Positions 1 to 9,347 of a stretch of 64,000 nucleotides of DNA are shown piece after piece. Made by a program: the position numbers and the translations under genes. The stretch is from JAVJRN01 sp040218415 (lineage in GTDB: Bacteria; Bacteroidota; Bacteroidia; Cytophagales; Cyclobacteriaceae), in assembly GCA_040218415.1 (NCBI GenBank), contig JAVJRN010000066.1, positions 209,673 through 273,672 of the forward strand, in the 5' to 3' direction. Position 1 is the stretch's first letter. Each line of letters begins with the position of its first letter. The notes under the pieces were generated by a model. It searched no databases, had not been told where the DNA came from, and saw only the letters and a program-made list of their open reading frames with translations.

Positions 1-722
1 TTTGCTCCACGATTACCATAGATCGCTGTTGCGGAAGCATCTTTTAAGATTTCTATGGATTGAATATCCGCCGGGTTAATAAATGCTAATGGACTTAGCT
101 GAGAAGTAAAATTTTCCAAATCACCACCACCGCTAGTAGCCACATCAAATAATGGAAAGCCATCTACTACGATTAGCGGTGAAGTTCCACCTGTAAGGGA
201 ATTTACCCCACGAATATTTATCCTTTCTGCTGCACCTGGCTGACCTCCTCCTGATTGTATCATTATACCAGCCGCATTTCCTTGTAATGCCTCTCCAATA
301 GTTGCAATGGGGCCCGCTTTAAAACTTTCTTGAGTAACAGAGGTCACTGCTCCAGTTAATTTTTTCTTTGAAGTTGAGCCATAGCCAATCACAACCACTT
401 CATCTAGTTCACTTAATTCAACGGCCAATTCAACATCGATTCTTGAGCGGTTGTTGACAGCAATCTCCTTGGTTTCAAAGCCGATAAAAGAATACTTCAA
501 TGTGGCATTGTCAGAAACAGAAATCGTATAATTGCCATCTATATCTGAAATAGTACCATTTAAAGTACCTACTTCCATAATAGTAACACCAACAAGAGTT
601 TCCGATGTGCCGATCTCTGTTATTGTCCCAGATACGGTGTTGCTTTGTGCCGTTAAGAAAGTACTAAAAGAGAATAGAAAAATACAAAACAACCCGATTT
701 TAAAGTAGGTCTTAATATTCAT
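1..722 (-). CDS. SusC-like TonB-dependent outer-membrane receptor, N-terminal part (runs off the window)
   Basis: About 240 residues are visible from the ATG at 720-722; the rest lies left of the window. A signal peptide (residues 1-26, ending LTAQ) is followed by a carboxypeptidase-regulatory-like domain (about 30-110: VSGTITE, DIDGNYTI, YSFIGFETKEI) and the start of the TonB plug domain. The plug carries the SusC signature VVIGYGS followed by KLTGAVTSV, then INIRGVNS and LIVVDGFPL. SusC proteins form the barrel of a SusC/SusD pair that imports oligosaccharides or peptides with TonB energy. It lies downstream of a PKD lipoprotein on the same strand and next to a divergent HTCS regulator, the usual arrangement of a polysaccharide-utilisation locus. 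The substrate cannot be told from this part; SusD should lie just outside the window. Confidence 0.93.
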   Translation of the reverse strand, partial: MNIKTYFKIGLFCIFLFSFSTFLTAQSNTVSGTITEIGTSETLVGVTIMEVGTLNGTISDIDGNYTISVSDNATLKYSFIGFETKEIAVNNRSRIDVELAVELSELDEVVVIGYGSTSKKKLTGAVTSVTQESFKAGPIATIGEALQGNAAGIMIQSGGGQPGAAERINIRGVNSLTGGTSPLIVVDGFPLFDVATSGGGDLENFTSQLSPLAFINPADIQSIEILKDASATAIYGNRGA

Positions 723-750
723 AATTTTTAGATTAATATAAAATCATAGA

Positions 751-867
751 AAAAGAAAAGAGAAGTATGATAACAAGAATTATCAAGACAGATATGATTT
801 GGAAAATCAACGGTTTTATTGATCCCTTAAACTTGTCTTGAATCATCTTGCTCTTCTCTTCTCTTTT
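751..867 (-). promoter_or_regulatory. Long imperfect hairpin in the leader of the SusC gene
   Basis: Two arms (about 751-790 and 833-867) are complementary in two blocks: AAAAGAGAAG pairs with CTTCTCTTTT, and TCAAGACA pairs with TGTCTTGA. A smaller stem (ATCAA/TTGAT) lies in the loop. It sits between the stop of the PKD lipoprotein gene and the SusC start, both read leftward, so it would form in the mRNA ahead of susC. It could separate the levels of the two genes, act as an attenuator, or mark a processing site. No T-tract typical of a simple terminator follows it. The role is inferred. Confidence 0.4.
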
Positions 868-885
868 GTAAATCATTTATTTGGA

Positions 886-2067
886 TCACTCAGTTACACT
901 TCCGAGCTTAATTAACTCCACTTCATCAATCAAGAATGATGCAGCATCACCTGCGAATCCGATTTCAGGGAATACATTAGATGCAGATGCCTGATTTAAA
1001 CTACTCAAGGTGTCTACAACTGAAATTCTCACCCATTCACTTGGTGCACCGCCTTCAACAGGTCCTACATTAGCAAAATACTGATAACCCTCTTCCAAAG
1101 ATGGGTCTTCGATTGACCAACCTGGCAAATGGTTCACAATTCTTGAAAACTGTACCGTTGCGCCTTCTGTAAGAACTCTTAGATAATAGCTGAATAGAAC
1201 AATGTCTCCAGAAGCTAATTGGGCATTGCTTTCCCAAAGATCTCTCGAAATCATTCCATAATATCCTTTATTACCAGGGTAAGTAACTTGTATAGCTGAT
1301 CCTTTAAAACCTTCTGAAACAGATGTCACAACACCTTCTTCAAATGGAGCGCCCAAATCGCCATCCCAAGTTTGGAAACTACCAACTCTGCTCTCATCAT
1401 CAAATGACCATAAACCATCTGCAAAAAGATTAGAATAACTTGCTTCTAAAGTTACCGTGGTAGTAATATTTACCTCCGCTCCATCAAGAGCTCTTTTAAG
1501 GTTCAAAGTAATGTCCACATCACCGTACCCTACCATTTCTACTGTCGGACTTAATTCTGTAGAGGTCTCAGGTATTCCACCCGGAATGGTCCAAAGCACT
1601 TCATCGGCTCCTCCTATAACAGCGGCTGAAAGTGCAACAGAAAATCGGAAGTCATTGTCTCCAAATTGGAGTGCTGACTGAGTAGCGGTAGCGGATGCCG
1701 TAGCACTCAACTCGGGAGAAACATTTACAGTGTATGATGACTCAGCTTCAGCACCATTAGCAAATGTGATCTTTAAACCAATAGTTTTTTCACCTGCTGT
1801 CGTGAACGTCACGGCTACTGTTTGATCAGTAGATGTCGCTGGTGTTCCATCTTGAAAAGTCCATTCTCTGCTTGCTACTTCTCTTGTCCTATCAACAAAT
1901 GTAAATGGAACATTTACTACAGCAGCCTCAGGAACAGTAGCTTCTACAGTCCCTGGCTCAGGAGGAGTTACCTCATCTTCGGTACACGAAGAAACCATCA
2001 CTATTGAAGCCATCAGTGCGATGACTAAAATTTGAGGTTTTTTAATTAAAGATTTTAATGTTTTCAT
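886..2067 (-). CDS. PKD-domain surface lipoprotein of a polysaccharide-utilisation locus
   Basis: I start it at the ATG at 2065-2067 (393 aa), because this places a normal lipoprotein signal at the N-terminus (MKTLKSL..., hydrophobic stretch, Cys28 in VSSC). An upstream in-frame ATG at 2109 would add 14 residues ahead of it. Acidic residues after the Cys (TEDE) fit Bacteroidota surface export. Residues about 42-117 form a PKD domain (WTFQDGTPATS, FTTAGEKTIGLKI). A second beta domain follows, and the C-terminal ~175 residues look like a jelly-roll carbohydrate-binding module (SEGFKGSAIQVTYPG, FLIDEVELIKLG). It lies directly upstream of SusC on the same strand, so a glycan-binding surface protein is likely. 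No catalytic motif is seen. Confidence 0.8.
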   Translation of the reverse strand: MKTLKSLIKKPQILVIALMASIVMVSSCTEDEVTPPEPGTVEATVPEAAVVNVPFTFVDRTREVASREWTFQDGTPATSTDQTVAVTFTTAGEKTIGLKITFANGAEAESSYTVNVSPELSATASATATQSALQFGDNDFRFSVALSAAVIGGADEVLWTIPGGIPETSTELSPTVEMVGYGDVDITLNLKRALDGAEVNITTTVTLEASYSNLFADGLWSFDDESRVGSFQTWDGDLGAPFEEGVVTSVSEGFKGSAIQVTYPGNKGYYGMISRDLWESNAQLASGDIVLFSYYLRVLTEGATVQFSRIVNHLPGWSIEDPSLEEGYQYFANVGPVEGGAPSEWVRISVVDTLSSLNQASASNVFPEIGFAGDAASFLIDEVELIKLGSVTE

Positions 2068-2106
2068 AAGTGTTTTTAGTAGATATTTAGAAATGATTAT
2101 AATGAC

Positions 2107-2114
2107 CAAAAGTA
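2107..2114 (-). promoter_or_regulatory. Candidate -7 box (TACTTTTG) for the PKD lipoprotein/SusC operon
   Basis: On the minus strand TACTTTTG matches the Bacteroidota -7 consensus TAnnTTTG and lies about 40 bases before the ATG at 2067. No convincing -33 box is seen at the usual spacing, so the promoter may need an activator. That would fit control by the HTCS whose gene is divergent. The rest of the 363-base gap between the two genes shows nothing else I can support. Confidence 0.4.
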
Positions 2115-2430
2115 TCTAGGACAATGTGCAGTCGTTTTACTAGGAGGTTCAAATACTGTTGTTTAAAGTTCAATCACTTGTACGCATCGTTCAATTTCTT
2201 GCCTTGAGTGATATAAAACAGCCTCTATTGATGATTTTAGAGGTTTTTTAAAGATCGTAATGCCTGATAGGTACAAATTACTCATATGACGATTATCTCA
2301 TTCAATTTTCATATTTTAGACAAAGGATGGTAATAAAGTTGTTCCACAGCTGATAAGTATCATCTTGAAGAGAAAGACCTGAATATCTAATACAGTTTCA
2401 GTAGCTCTGTCTGACAAAACATAAAATTCA

Positions 2431-5400
2431 ATGAGTTTAAAAGGTTTGTATCTATTCATCAGCAGTATACTACTTGCAAGCAGTCTCACAATTGCTCAAA
2501 CCACTGATGATCTAAGGTTTTTACCCAATGATATTAATGACCGACTCCCACACAGCGATATAAACACCATCATTGAAGACCAGTACGGTTTTCTTTGGTT
2601 TGGCACATTTAATGGAATGTGCAGATATGATGGTAAGAATCTGAAAGTCTTTCAAAAAGAAGTAGGAAACGCCAATTCATTATCAAACTCAAGAATCCTC
2701 TGTCTTGAAGAATTGACAGATGGCAGTATCTTGATAGGTACGGAAGGAGGAGGACTCAATCACTACTCACCAAAAACAGAGATCATCCAAGTTTTCCAAA
2801 AGAAAGCAGTAGGTGGTACTATTAGCAGCGATGTAATCAACATCATATTCCAAGCAAAAAATGGTTCCATTTGGATTGGAACAAATGCTGGGTTGGACTT
2901 GATGCATCAAAAAGATGACTCCATCTACTTTGAAAAGGTCTTTAGCAGTCCGCAAGGAGTCAGAGTGGTCACAGAAGACGCAGGGGGAACCTTGCTTTTT
3001 GGATCAGGAATGAAGGTTTACGAAAAAAAGCAAGACGCCAAATACTACAGTCAGCGTATAGAATTCATAAGCGGGGTGACTTCCATCATGCCGATTAGCA
3101 ACGAAAAACTGATGATTGGATGCGAAAATGGACTTTATGTGGCGACAGACGAAAGCGTAAAAACAATAACAAGTACGCCTATTCTAACTACGTACAGAGC
3201 GCATGATTCTTCTATATGGGTCGGCACTAGAGGATTTGGCCTTTTGAAAATCAACAGCAACTTTCAGGTTGAGAAAAGATATATTAACAACAAATCAGAC
3301 CCTAATAGTCTGACATTTGATGAAGTAAGTAGTTTGTTTGAAGATCATTCAGGCGTGCTTTGGATAGGTACTTATGGGCGTGGACTCAACAAACTAGACT
3401 TGAGAGCCAAGAAGTTTGAACTTTACGCAAATAGACCTTGGGAGGAAAATAGCCTGAGTGGTGACCGAGTAATTTCATTTTTTGAGGATTCACAAAATCA
3501 GATTTGGATAGGCCTCAGAGGAAACGGGATCAATATTTTAGATCAAAATAAAAGCATAAAACCACTCTCAGACAAAGTAGATGATCCATTTTATGGGCTG
3601 AGCGTCTCTTCCTTTTTTGAAGATCCAAAAGGTGGACTTTGGGTGGGCACCTGGGGCGGAGGTATCGTAGTATTGAGTCCTGAAAACATCTCTAAGCTAC
3701 TCAAGGGCGAAAAACCAAGCATGGACACCCTACTTTCGGAATTCATCTCTGTAGAAAAAATTGTGGGAGATTATGACGGTCATCTGTGGCTCAGTACCAC
3801 TTCAGGCCTAATGGAATACATTCCAGGTCAAGAAGATTACTACAAGGGGGTGTTTCGCACCTATAGCTCTCAGGATATCGGTACACCCATATCTGATAAC
3901 TTTATTAGAGATATCTACATAGAAGAGCGGGCACAAGAGGGCGAAAAAATCGTTTGGGTAGGAACTATAAATGGGCTCAACAAACTTTCTATCATGGGTG
4001 AGCAGCATACCGTAACTCAAATTTTTTCTGATCCAGCAAACCCAAGCTCCCTTCCTAGTAATTTCATCTCCGTGATCATGGAAGATCAGTCGGGCAATCT
4101 TTGGATTTCAGGATTGGGTGGCGGTATAGCAAAAATGATCTCCGGAAGAGATGGGAAAACTGACATCAAATTCAAAGTATTCAGCCGAGCAGATGGATTG
4201 CCTAACAATGAAATAGAGACCATTCTTGAGGATGATCAAGGGCAATTCTGGCTCGGTGGATATGGACTAACTAGATTTGACCCTAATACCGGGGATATGG
4301 TGGGATTTGATATTAATGATGGCTTACAAAGCAACTCTTTCAAAGTATGGTCGGCATTGAAGTTGAAGAATGGAAATTTAATTTTTGGAGGTACCAAAGG
4401 TTTTAATATATTCGATCCAAGTGAAATAAAAATCAATGAAATACACCCAAAACTTACACTTACAGAAATCAAAGTAAACAATGAAACTGTCAGTGTACTG
4501 AGTCCAATAGACGGTTTTAACGTCTTGGATTCAAGTATTTTAGTGACCAGGTATATCGAACTTCCATACGAGCTCAATAGCTTCACCATATCATTCGGAG
4601 CGTTGCATTTCACATCCCCTAGCAACAACCAATTAAGATTCAAACTTTCGGGAGTTGACGAAGATTGGCTCAATGAGCAGGGGGCTGAAGCTTCAAGAAA
4701 CTACTCACAACTCAAACCCGGCAAATACACCTTCACCTTCACAGGAGCAAATAGTGACAACATCTGGGCTCCCGAACCGCTTCAACTTGAGATCGTTGTT
4801 CGCAAACCCTATTGGGCTTCCAACTATGCTTTAACCGGTTACATAGTTATCCTCGTGATCGTCCTGATGATATTCAGAAAATATTCCATTATTCAAGTCA
4901 AGGAAATGGGCAAAATCAAGCTGGAAAGAATGCGCCGTGACCAAAAAGAAGAACTCAACCGCTTGAAGATCAATTTTTACACAGAAATTTCACACGAGCT
5001 ACGCACACCTCTATCACTCATCACAGGTCCCGTCACTGATGTTCTCGAAAGCCCTTCACTTAATGCTGGAGATCAGAAAAAACTCGGAATCGTGAAACGA
5101 AACGTCCAAAGAATGGCAAATCTGGTGGATGAAATCATGCTTTTCACCGAATATGGGAAAGAAATTTCGAGAATCAAGGTGGCAGAAGGTGATATCATCA
5201 GGTTTGTAAAAGAGATCAAACTGTTCTTTAGTTCGGAGGCTGCAGGCAGAAATATCCATTTTTATTTTGAATCCAATACCGCAGCATTTCTAGTTTATTT
5301 TGATAGAGATAAACTGGAAAAAGTTTTCTTCAACTTACTCAGTAACGCTTTCAAACATACGCCAGCCGGAGGATCCATTGGTATAACTGCTGAAATTGAT

Positions 5401-6510
5401 GAAGATAATCGGTCGATAACCTTTTCAATTTTCAATTCAGGCCAACAGATCCCCGAGGAAGATCTAGATCATATTTTTCAGCGTTTTTACACGAACAAAA
5501 ATTCTGAACAAAAAGGACACGGAATTGGTCTGGCGGTGGCTCTTGAAGTCATCAAACAACATCAAGGCAAAATTTGGGTTGCAAATAAACCAAATGGAGT
5601 TTGTTTCTCCGTGAAACTCTCGGCGGGAAAAGATCACTTCTCAAAACAAAATATCCTCAGCAATTTTTCCAATAGCGAAAACCTACCCAACTATGTACTT
5701 GCTGACACTGAAATAAAAGATCAGGAGGTAACGGTGAAAGATAAGACTGTTCTTATAGTAGAAGATAACGCTGAGCTGAGAGAATATATTTCACAGTACC
5801 TTTCCAATCACTTTAAAATTCTCCAAGCGCCTAATGGTAAAATAGGATTGGAGAAATCAATCAAACATATGCCAGATATCATCATCAGTGATATGATGAT
5901 GCCGGAAATGGACGGACTGAGCATGTGTCGCCAACTTAAATCGGACATAAATACGTCACACATCCCAATTATCATATTGACAGCAAGAACTTCACTCATG
6001 CAACAAATAGACGGCTATGGTGTAGGAGCTGATGCCTATGTAACAAAGCCTTTTAGCACACAACTACTGCTTGCACGAATCACAAACCTCATCATCTCAA
6101 GAGAAAAACTGCGCAATTTATTTAAAGAAAACGCAAACCTCTCTCCTAAGGAAATCACAGTAACAACGCTCGATGAGAAAATCCTGACGAAAACCATAGA
6201 AACGATAGAAAAACATATGGCTGATAGTGAATTTGGTGTAGAAAAACTCTGTGAAGAAATAGGTATGAGTAGATCTCAGCTATACAGAAAAATTAAAGCA
6301 CTCACCTCCTATTCTATCAATGACTTTATAAGACTCATAAGGCTTAAGAGAGCCGCGCAAATCCTTAAACAAGAAAAAAGCTCCGTATCCATGGTTATGC
6401 GCGAAGTTGGTTTTGAAAACCTCTCCTACTTTTCTAGAGCCTTTAAAGAACAGTTTGGGGTGAGTCCTAAACAATACGCTATTGAACAGGCAGATAGTAA
6501 GTTCGATTAA
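2431..6510 (+). CDS. Hybrid two-component system regulator (HTCS): sensor kinase, receiver and AraC output in one protein
   Basis: 1359 aa. Signal peptide (1-23), then a periplasmic sensor of reg_prop beta-propeller repeats (about 30-670; repeated LWFGTFNG, SIWIGTNAG, VLWIGTYGRG, GLWVGTWGGG) and a Y_Y_Y domain (about 690-780). One membrane segment follows near 800-820. HisKA carries ISHELRTPL (about residue 853), the ATPase domain has a FNLLSNAFKHT N-box and GHGIGLAV. The receiver holds DMMMPEMDG (phospho-Asp near 1153) and a KPF Lys. An AraC-type HTH ends the protein (about 1250-1359). Proteins of this design sense a glycan breakdown product and switch on the neighbouring utilisation genes, here probably SusC/PKD lipoprotein to the left and the beta-helix enzyme to the right. 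A second, truncated copy of its end lies at 9348-9941. Confidence 0.95.
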   Translation: MSLKGLYLFISSILLASSLTIAQTTDDLRFLPNDINDRLPHSDINTIIEDQYGFLWFGTFNGMCRYDGKNLKVFQKEVGNANSLSNSRILCLEELTDGSILIGTEGGGLNHYSPKTEIIQVFQKKAVGGTISSDVINIIFQAKNGSIWIGTNAGLDLMHQKDDSIYFEKVFSSPQGVRVVTEDAGGTLLFGSGMKVYEKKQDAKYYSQRIEFISGVTSIMPISNEKLMIGCENGLYVATDESVKTITSTPILTTYRAHDSSIWVGTRGFGLLKINSNFQVEKRYINNKSDPNSLTFDEVSSLFEDHSGVLWIGTYGRGLNKLDLRAKKFELYANRPWEENSLSGDRVISFFEDSQNQIWIGLRGNGINILDQNKSIKPLSDKVDDPFYGLSVSSFFEDPKGGLWVGTWGGGIVVLSPENISKLLKGEKPSMDTLLSEFISVEKIVGDYDGHLWLSTTSGLMEYIPGQEDYYKGVFRTYSSQDIGTPISDNFIRDIYIEERAQEGEKIVWVGTINGLNKLSIMGEQHTVTQIFSDPANPSSLPSNFISVIMEDQSGNLWISGLGGGIAKMISGRDGKTDIKFKVFSRADGLPNNEIETILEDDQGQFWLGGYGLTRFDPNTGDMVGFDINDGLQSNSFKVWSALKLKNGNLIFGGTKGFNIFDPSEIKINEIHPKLTLTEIKVNNETVSVLSPIDGFNVLDSSILVTRYIELPYELNSFTISFGALHFTSPSNNQLRFKLSGVDEDWLNEQGAEASRNYSQLKPGKYTFTFTGANSDNIWAPEPLQLEIVVRKPYWASNYALTGYIVILVIVLMIFRKYSIIQVKEMGKIKLERMRRDQKEELNRLKINFYTEISHELRTPLSLITGPVTDVLESPSLNAGDQKKLGIVKRNVQRMANLVDEIMLFTEYGKEISRIKVAEGDIIRFVKEIKLFFSSEAAGRNIHFYFESNTAAFLVYFDRDKLEKVFFNLLSNAFKHTPAGGSIGITAEIDEDNRSITFSIFNSGQQIPEEDLDHIFQRFYTNKNSEQKGHGIGLAVALEVIKQHQGKIWVANKPNGVCFSVKLSAGKDHFSKQNILSNFSNSENLPNYVLADTEIKDQEVTVKDKTVLIVEDNAELREYISQYLSNHFKILQAPNGKIGLEKSIKHMPDIIISDMMMPEMDGLSMCRQLKSDINTSHIPIIILTARTSLMQQIDGYGVGADAYVTKPFSTQLLLARITNLIISREKLRNLFKENANLSPKEITVTTLDEKILTKTIETIEKHMADSEFGVEKLCEEIGMSRSQLYRKIKALTSYSINDFIRLIRLKRAAQILKQEKSSVSMVMREVGFENLSYFSRAFKEQFGVSPKQYAIEQADSKFD

Positions 6511-6570
6511 AAAAATATTTAATGACTCGTCTTGAAATAGGTTTAAATAGAAGGTTGTAAAAATAAAAGA

Positions 6571-6612
6571 AGAATTAGCAGCGCATACTGAAGGTTCAGC
6601 CCTCCTAATTCT
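6571..6612. terminator. Hairpin between convergent genes
   Basis: AGAATTAG (6571-6578) pairs with CTAATTCT (6605-6612), with a smaller CTGAA/TTCAG stem inside. It lies between the HTCS stop and the stop of the convergent beta-helix gene. A weak T-rich stretch follows. A shared terminator is plausible, though the loop is large. Confidence 0.35.
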
Positions 6613-6627
6613 TTCTACCTCAAGTGT

Positions 6628-8970
6628 TTATTTCAAATTGTTCTTTATCAGTTGCGTTTTGATGACTCCCTGTTCGTCACTGATCTTCACCAAATACAGA
6701 CCTGGTTGCAAGTCAAAGTTGACATTTTCTGTAGCTGAACTTATCTGGGTCGTGAACACACCCCGACCACTCAATTCGAAAATTTGAAGTGCGCCATTAT
6801 TCGGCAAAACCCCTGAAAAATATAACTCATTGTTACAAGGATTAGGGTAAAGCGTCAATTTATCTGCATCATGACCCAAACCTGCAAACAGTGGTTCTGG
6901 TTCGGACACTGGCTCTTCACCAAATTCTATGTCGATCCAGTTGAGGTCAAAAGTGCCACTGACGACATCCAATACTAACTCCGTGACATCAGTGCTGATC
7001 TGCATCTCGGTATCAACCGTCACATAATTTCCCCAGTTACCCGTCGATGGTGTGTTGACTGTTCCTAACAAATTACCATCTTGATCTGATACATTGATGA
7101 CGGATGTCCGAGATTCACTGGCCACCCTAAAGCTCAGTGTATACCAACTGGAAGATTCTACACAAACCTTATACATCATCCAATCTCCAGAATCTGTCCA
7201 ACCCAAATAAAACCCTCCACCAGCATCTGGCGTCTCTCTGATCTGAACACCTGACATGTCGTGAAAAGACTCGGCCTCTATTTTTCCTGGGATTGCATAG
7301 CACACATCCGGCGTTTCGGTGACACAGCTTCCTGACATCTCATCTACTTCAGCACCACTATTATTTTCGATAGTGACATTGGTACAGTTTCTATATCTGA
7401 TCGAGTTTCGTCCATCTGCAGCACTTTCTATCACATTGTCTGTGATTACAAGTCCATCTATATTTTGGGCATATATTGCCGGAATCCCAATATTTCTAAA
7501 AGTATTGCCTGTGATCGTGATATCTCCAAATACATCGCACCTTACATGGGAAGAAGTGATATCAGGATGAAAATTGATTACCCCATAGTCTGTGCCTGAC
7601 CGGAAATAACCAGAATCATCGAAAGTATTATTACGTATGATCACATCCCGACCAATTTTTGATTCATTCCAATAAGTCGATACATCAAAAAATATCCCCC
7701 ACATGAGATTGCGCTCAAATGTACAATTCTCAATCAATACATCTCGCGTGCTTACCAGTACCCCTCTGGCTCTGTTAGCTCTAAATGTTGAATTTGTCAC
7801 CCTTAATTTCCCAACTATGGAAACGTTAGCTACCTTAAAGGTAGTAATAGCGCCATCCGGTATGGGTTCGCTGAATGCCAACCGCATCGAATTTCCGTTT
7901 TTGTTAGAAATATTGGTGATCTCCCTATAGCCTAAGCTATTGAGCGAAAACTTGTCTATAAACTCTATAGTATCACCCGCCAGGTAACCAATCGCTTGGT
8001 ACCAGGAAGGATTCGTGCCATCTATATCAATGGTATACTCATCGATCTTATTGACCACATCAAGAAAATAGCCATGCAGATTGATACCATCATCACTCAT
8101 GTGCTCGAAGTAGCAATTATCAAAAATCAGGGTGCCTCTCACATCTAGGTTATGTGATCCATCGGCAGTGGTTGTCACCCAAAAACCCTCTTTGGCTTCA
8201 ATCCTACAGTTGAGGTAACTGATATTTTCAGCGCCATTATTTCCTAGAAATGCATATCCGGGCGAGATATACACCGTCACGCCATCGTAAACCACATCCT
8301 TGCAGCCAGTAGAAGTGATGAATGAGTAGCCAGTGTAAAGGGTATGTCGAAGCAGAATCCATGAGCCTGCCTGATAACCGTTGGCATTAATCATGATCCT
8401 GATAATGTTTTTGCTCTGATCTTCCCATTGCCATTCCGTATTTCCATAGCGCTCATTCCCATTGGCCATCTGTCGGGTAAGACTATCGTATTCAGCATAG
8501 GCCTGAATAGATTTTCCTTCAGTGGTAAACCCTTCATGTATTTGTACTACCATGAAATTGGAACCTGCATCTATTATGCTCCCTTGTGAGAAAGGAGGAT
8601 CTTGATAATCCACCTTGATATTTTCTACCCTTAGGTTTTCACACCTTACAAACTCAAAAAGATGCGGATTATAACTCTTGCCCAACACTTCGATAGTACT
8701 ACCATCCCCATCTATAGTTAGGTTATCGATACCCTCTACATAAAAATAGGTACCGGATTGTTCTTCAGAATTAAGGTGATAAGTGCCCGTTGGGAAATAG
8801 AGCACCGGATTGTCCAAGCTTCTACATGCATCGATCGCATTGAGGATAGCAGTCCTGTCATTGTCACTGGCATCATCTGGGGTTGCTCCAAAATCGGTGA
8901 CATTTACATTCTGTCCAAACAGGCTTGTTGTGAACATTATCCATGTAATAACACTAATCAACGTTTTCAT
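6628..8970 (-). CDS. Secreted beta-helix enzyme resembling GH110 alpha-1,3-galactosidase, with CBM6 and T9SS sorting domain
   Basis: Started at the ATG at 8968-8970 (780 aa), which gives a clean signal peptide (MKTLISVITW...SLFGQ); an in-frame ATG at 9039 would put 23 polar residues before it. A right-handed beta-helix spans about 21-570, opening with VTDFGATPDDASDND. Features typical of GH110 are seen: DYQDPPFSQG, then TTTADGSHNLDVRG and the paired acid motif MSDDGINLHG near residue 293. In GH110 the paired Asp region is catalytic, so activity on alpha-linked galactose is a reasonable guess. A CBM6-like domain (about 583-705, IEAESFHDMSGV, WTDSGDWMMY) and a type A C-terminal sorting domain (YPNPCNNELYF to the end) follow, so it is exported by type IX secretion. 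Other beta-helix families (pectate lyase 3 type) remain possible. Confidence 0.72.
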   Translation of the reverse strand: MKTLISVITWIMFTTSLFGQNVNVTDFGATPDDASDNDRTAILNAIDACRSLDNPVLYFPTGTYHLNSEEQSGTYFYVEGIDNLTIDGDGSTIEVLGKSYNPHLFEFVRCENLRVENIKVDYQDPPFSQGSIIDAGSNFMVVQIHEGFTTEGKSIQAYAEYDSLTRQMANGNERYGNTEWQWEDQSKNIIRIMINANGYQAGSWILLRHTLYTGYSFITSTGCKDVVYDGVTVYISPGYAFLGNNGAENISYLNCRIEAKEGFWVTTTADGSHNLDVRGTLIFDNCYFEHMSDDGINLHGYFLDVVNKIDEYTIDIDGTNPSWYQAIGYLAGDTIEFIDKFSLNSLGYREITNISNKNGNSMRLAFSEPIPDGAITTFKVANVSIVGKLRVTNSTFRANRARGVLVSTRDVLIENCTFERNLMWGIFFDVSTYWNESKIGRDVIIRNNTFDDSGYFRSGTDYGVINFHPDITSSHVRCDVFGDITITGNTFRNIGIPAIYAQNIDGLVITDNVIESAADGRNSIRYRNCTNVTIENNSGAEVDEMSGSCVTETPDVCYAIPGKIEAESFHDMSGVQIRETPDAGGGFYLGWTDSGDWMMYKVCVESSSWYTLSFRVASESRTSVINVSDQDGNLLGTVNTPSTGNWGNYVTVDTEMQISTDVTELVLDVVSGTFDLNWIDIEFGEEPVSEPEPLFAGLGHDADKLTLYPNPCNNELYFSGVLPNNGALQIFELSGRGVFTTQISSATENVNFDLQPGLYLVKISDEQGVIKTQLIKNNLK

Positions 8971-9098
8971 TTCAAATAGTAATGGTTTGAAATCAAAAGT
9001 ATGGAGCATTACCTCCTTCCATTGACACTCATTGTCCAAAAAGTATTAATGAGCGTTCTTTATCAGTAAAGCAATCAAAAAGCTTAGAGGCGAAGCAA

Positions 9099-9347
9099 TC
9101 ATTTGACCCTGATGGCGTCTGTCCAATTGTCTGACCTGAATGACGATGCAGGCAGCAGATTGATATCAAAAAGAGTCACCTTCACCCAATTTTGCCAAGC
9201 ATATCGCGCAGCAACCGCATTGGGCACTTGTCCACTTTTCACAAAAACAGTATTGTTTTTCTTGATTTCGGCCGTGGCAGGATTAAATACCTTATTAGCT
9301 CCTGCAAACTCAAAATACTTCAGCTCATCAAAGGTATAAAAGCCTGA
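9099..9347 (-). pseudogene. C-terminal remnant of a sialate O-acetylesterase
   Basis: The minus strand reads about 80 codons in frame to a TGA at 9099-9101: GFYTFDELKYFEFAGANK, then NTVFVKSGQVPNAVAARYAW and LLPASSFRSDNWTD. This is the typical C-terminal end of bacterial sialate O-acetylesterases (SASA family; NLYN/GLPASPFRTD ending). The N-terminal catalytic SGNH part is missing. The reading frame stops at about 9347, exactly where sequence matching the HTCS gene begins. So the gene was cut by a deletion or recombination. The family removes acetyl groups from sialic acid or plant glycans. Confidence 0.75.
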
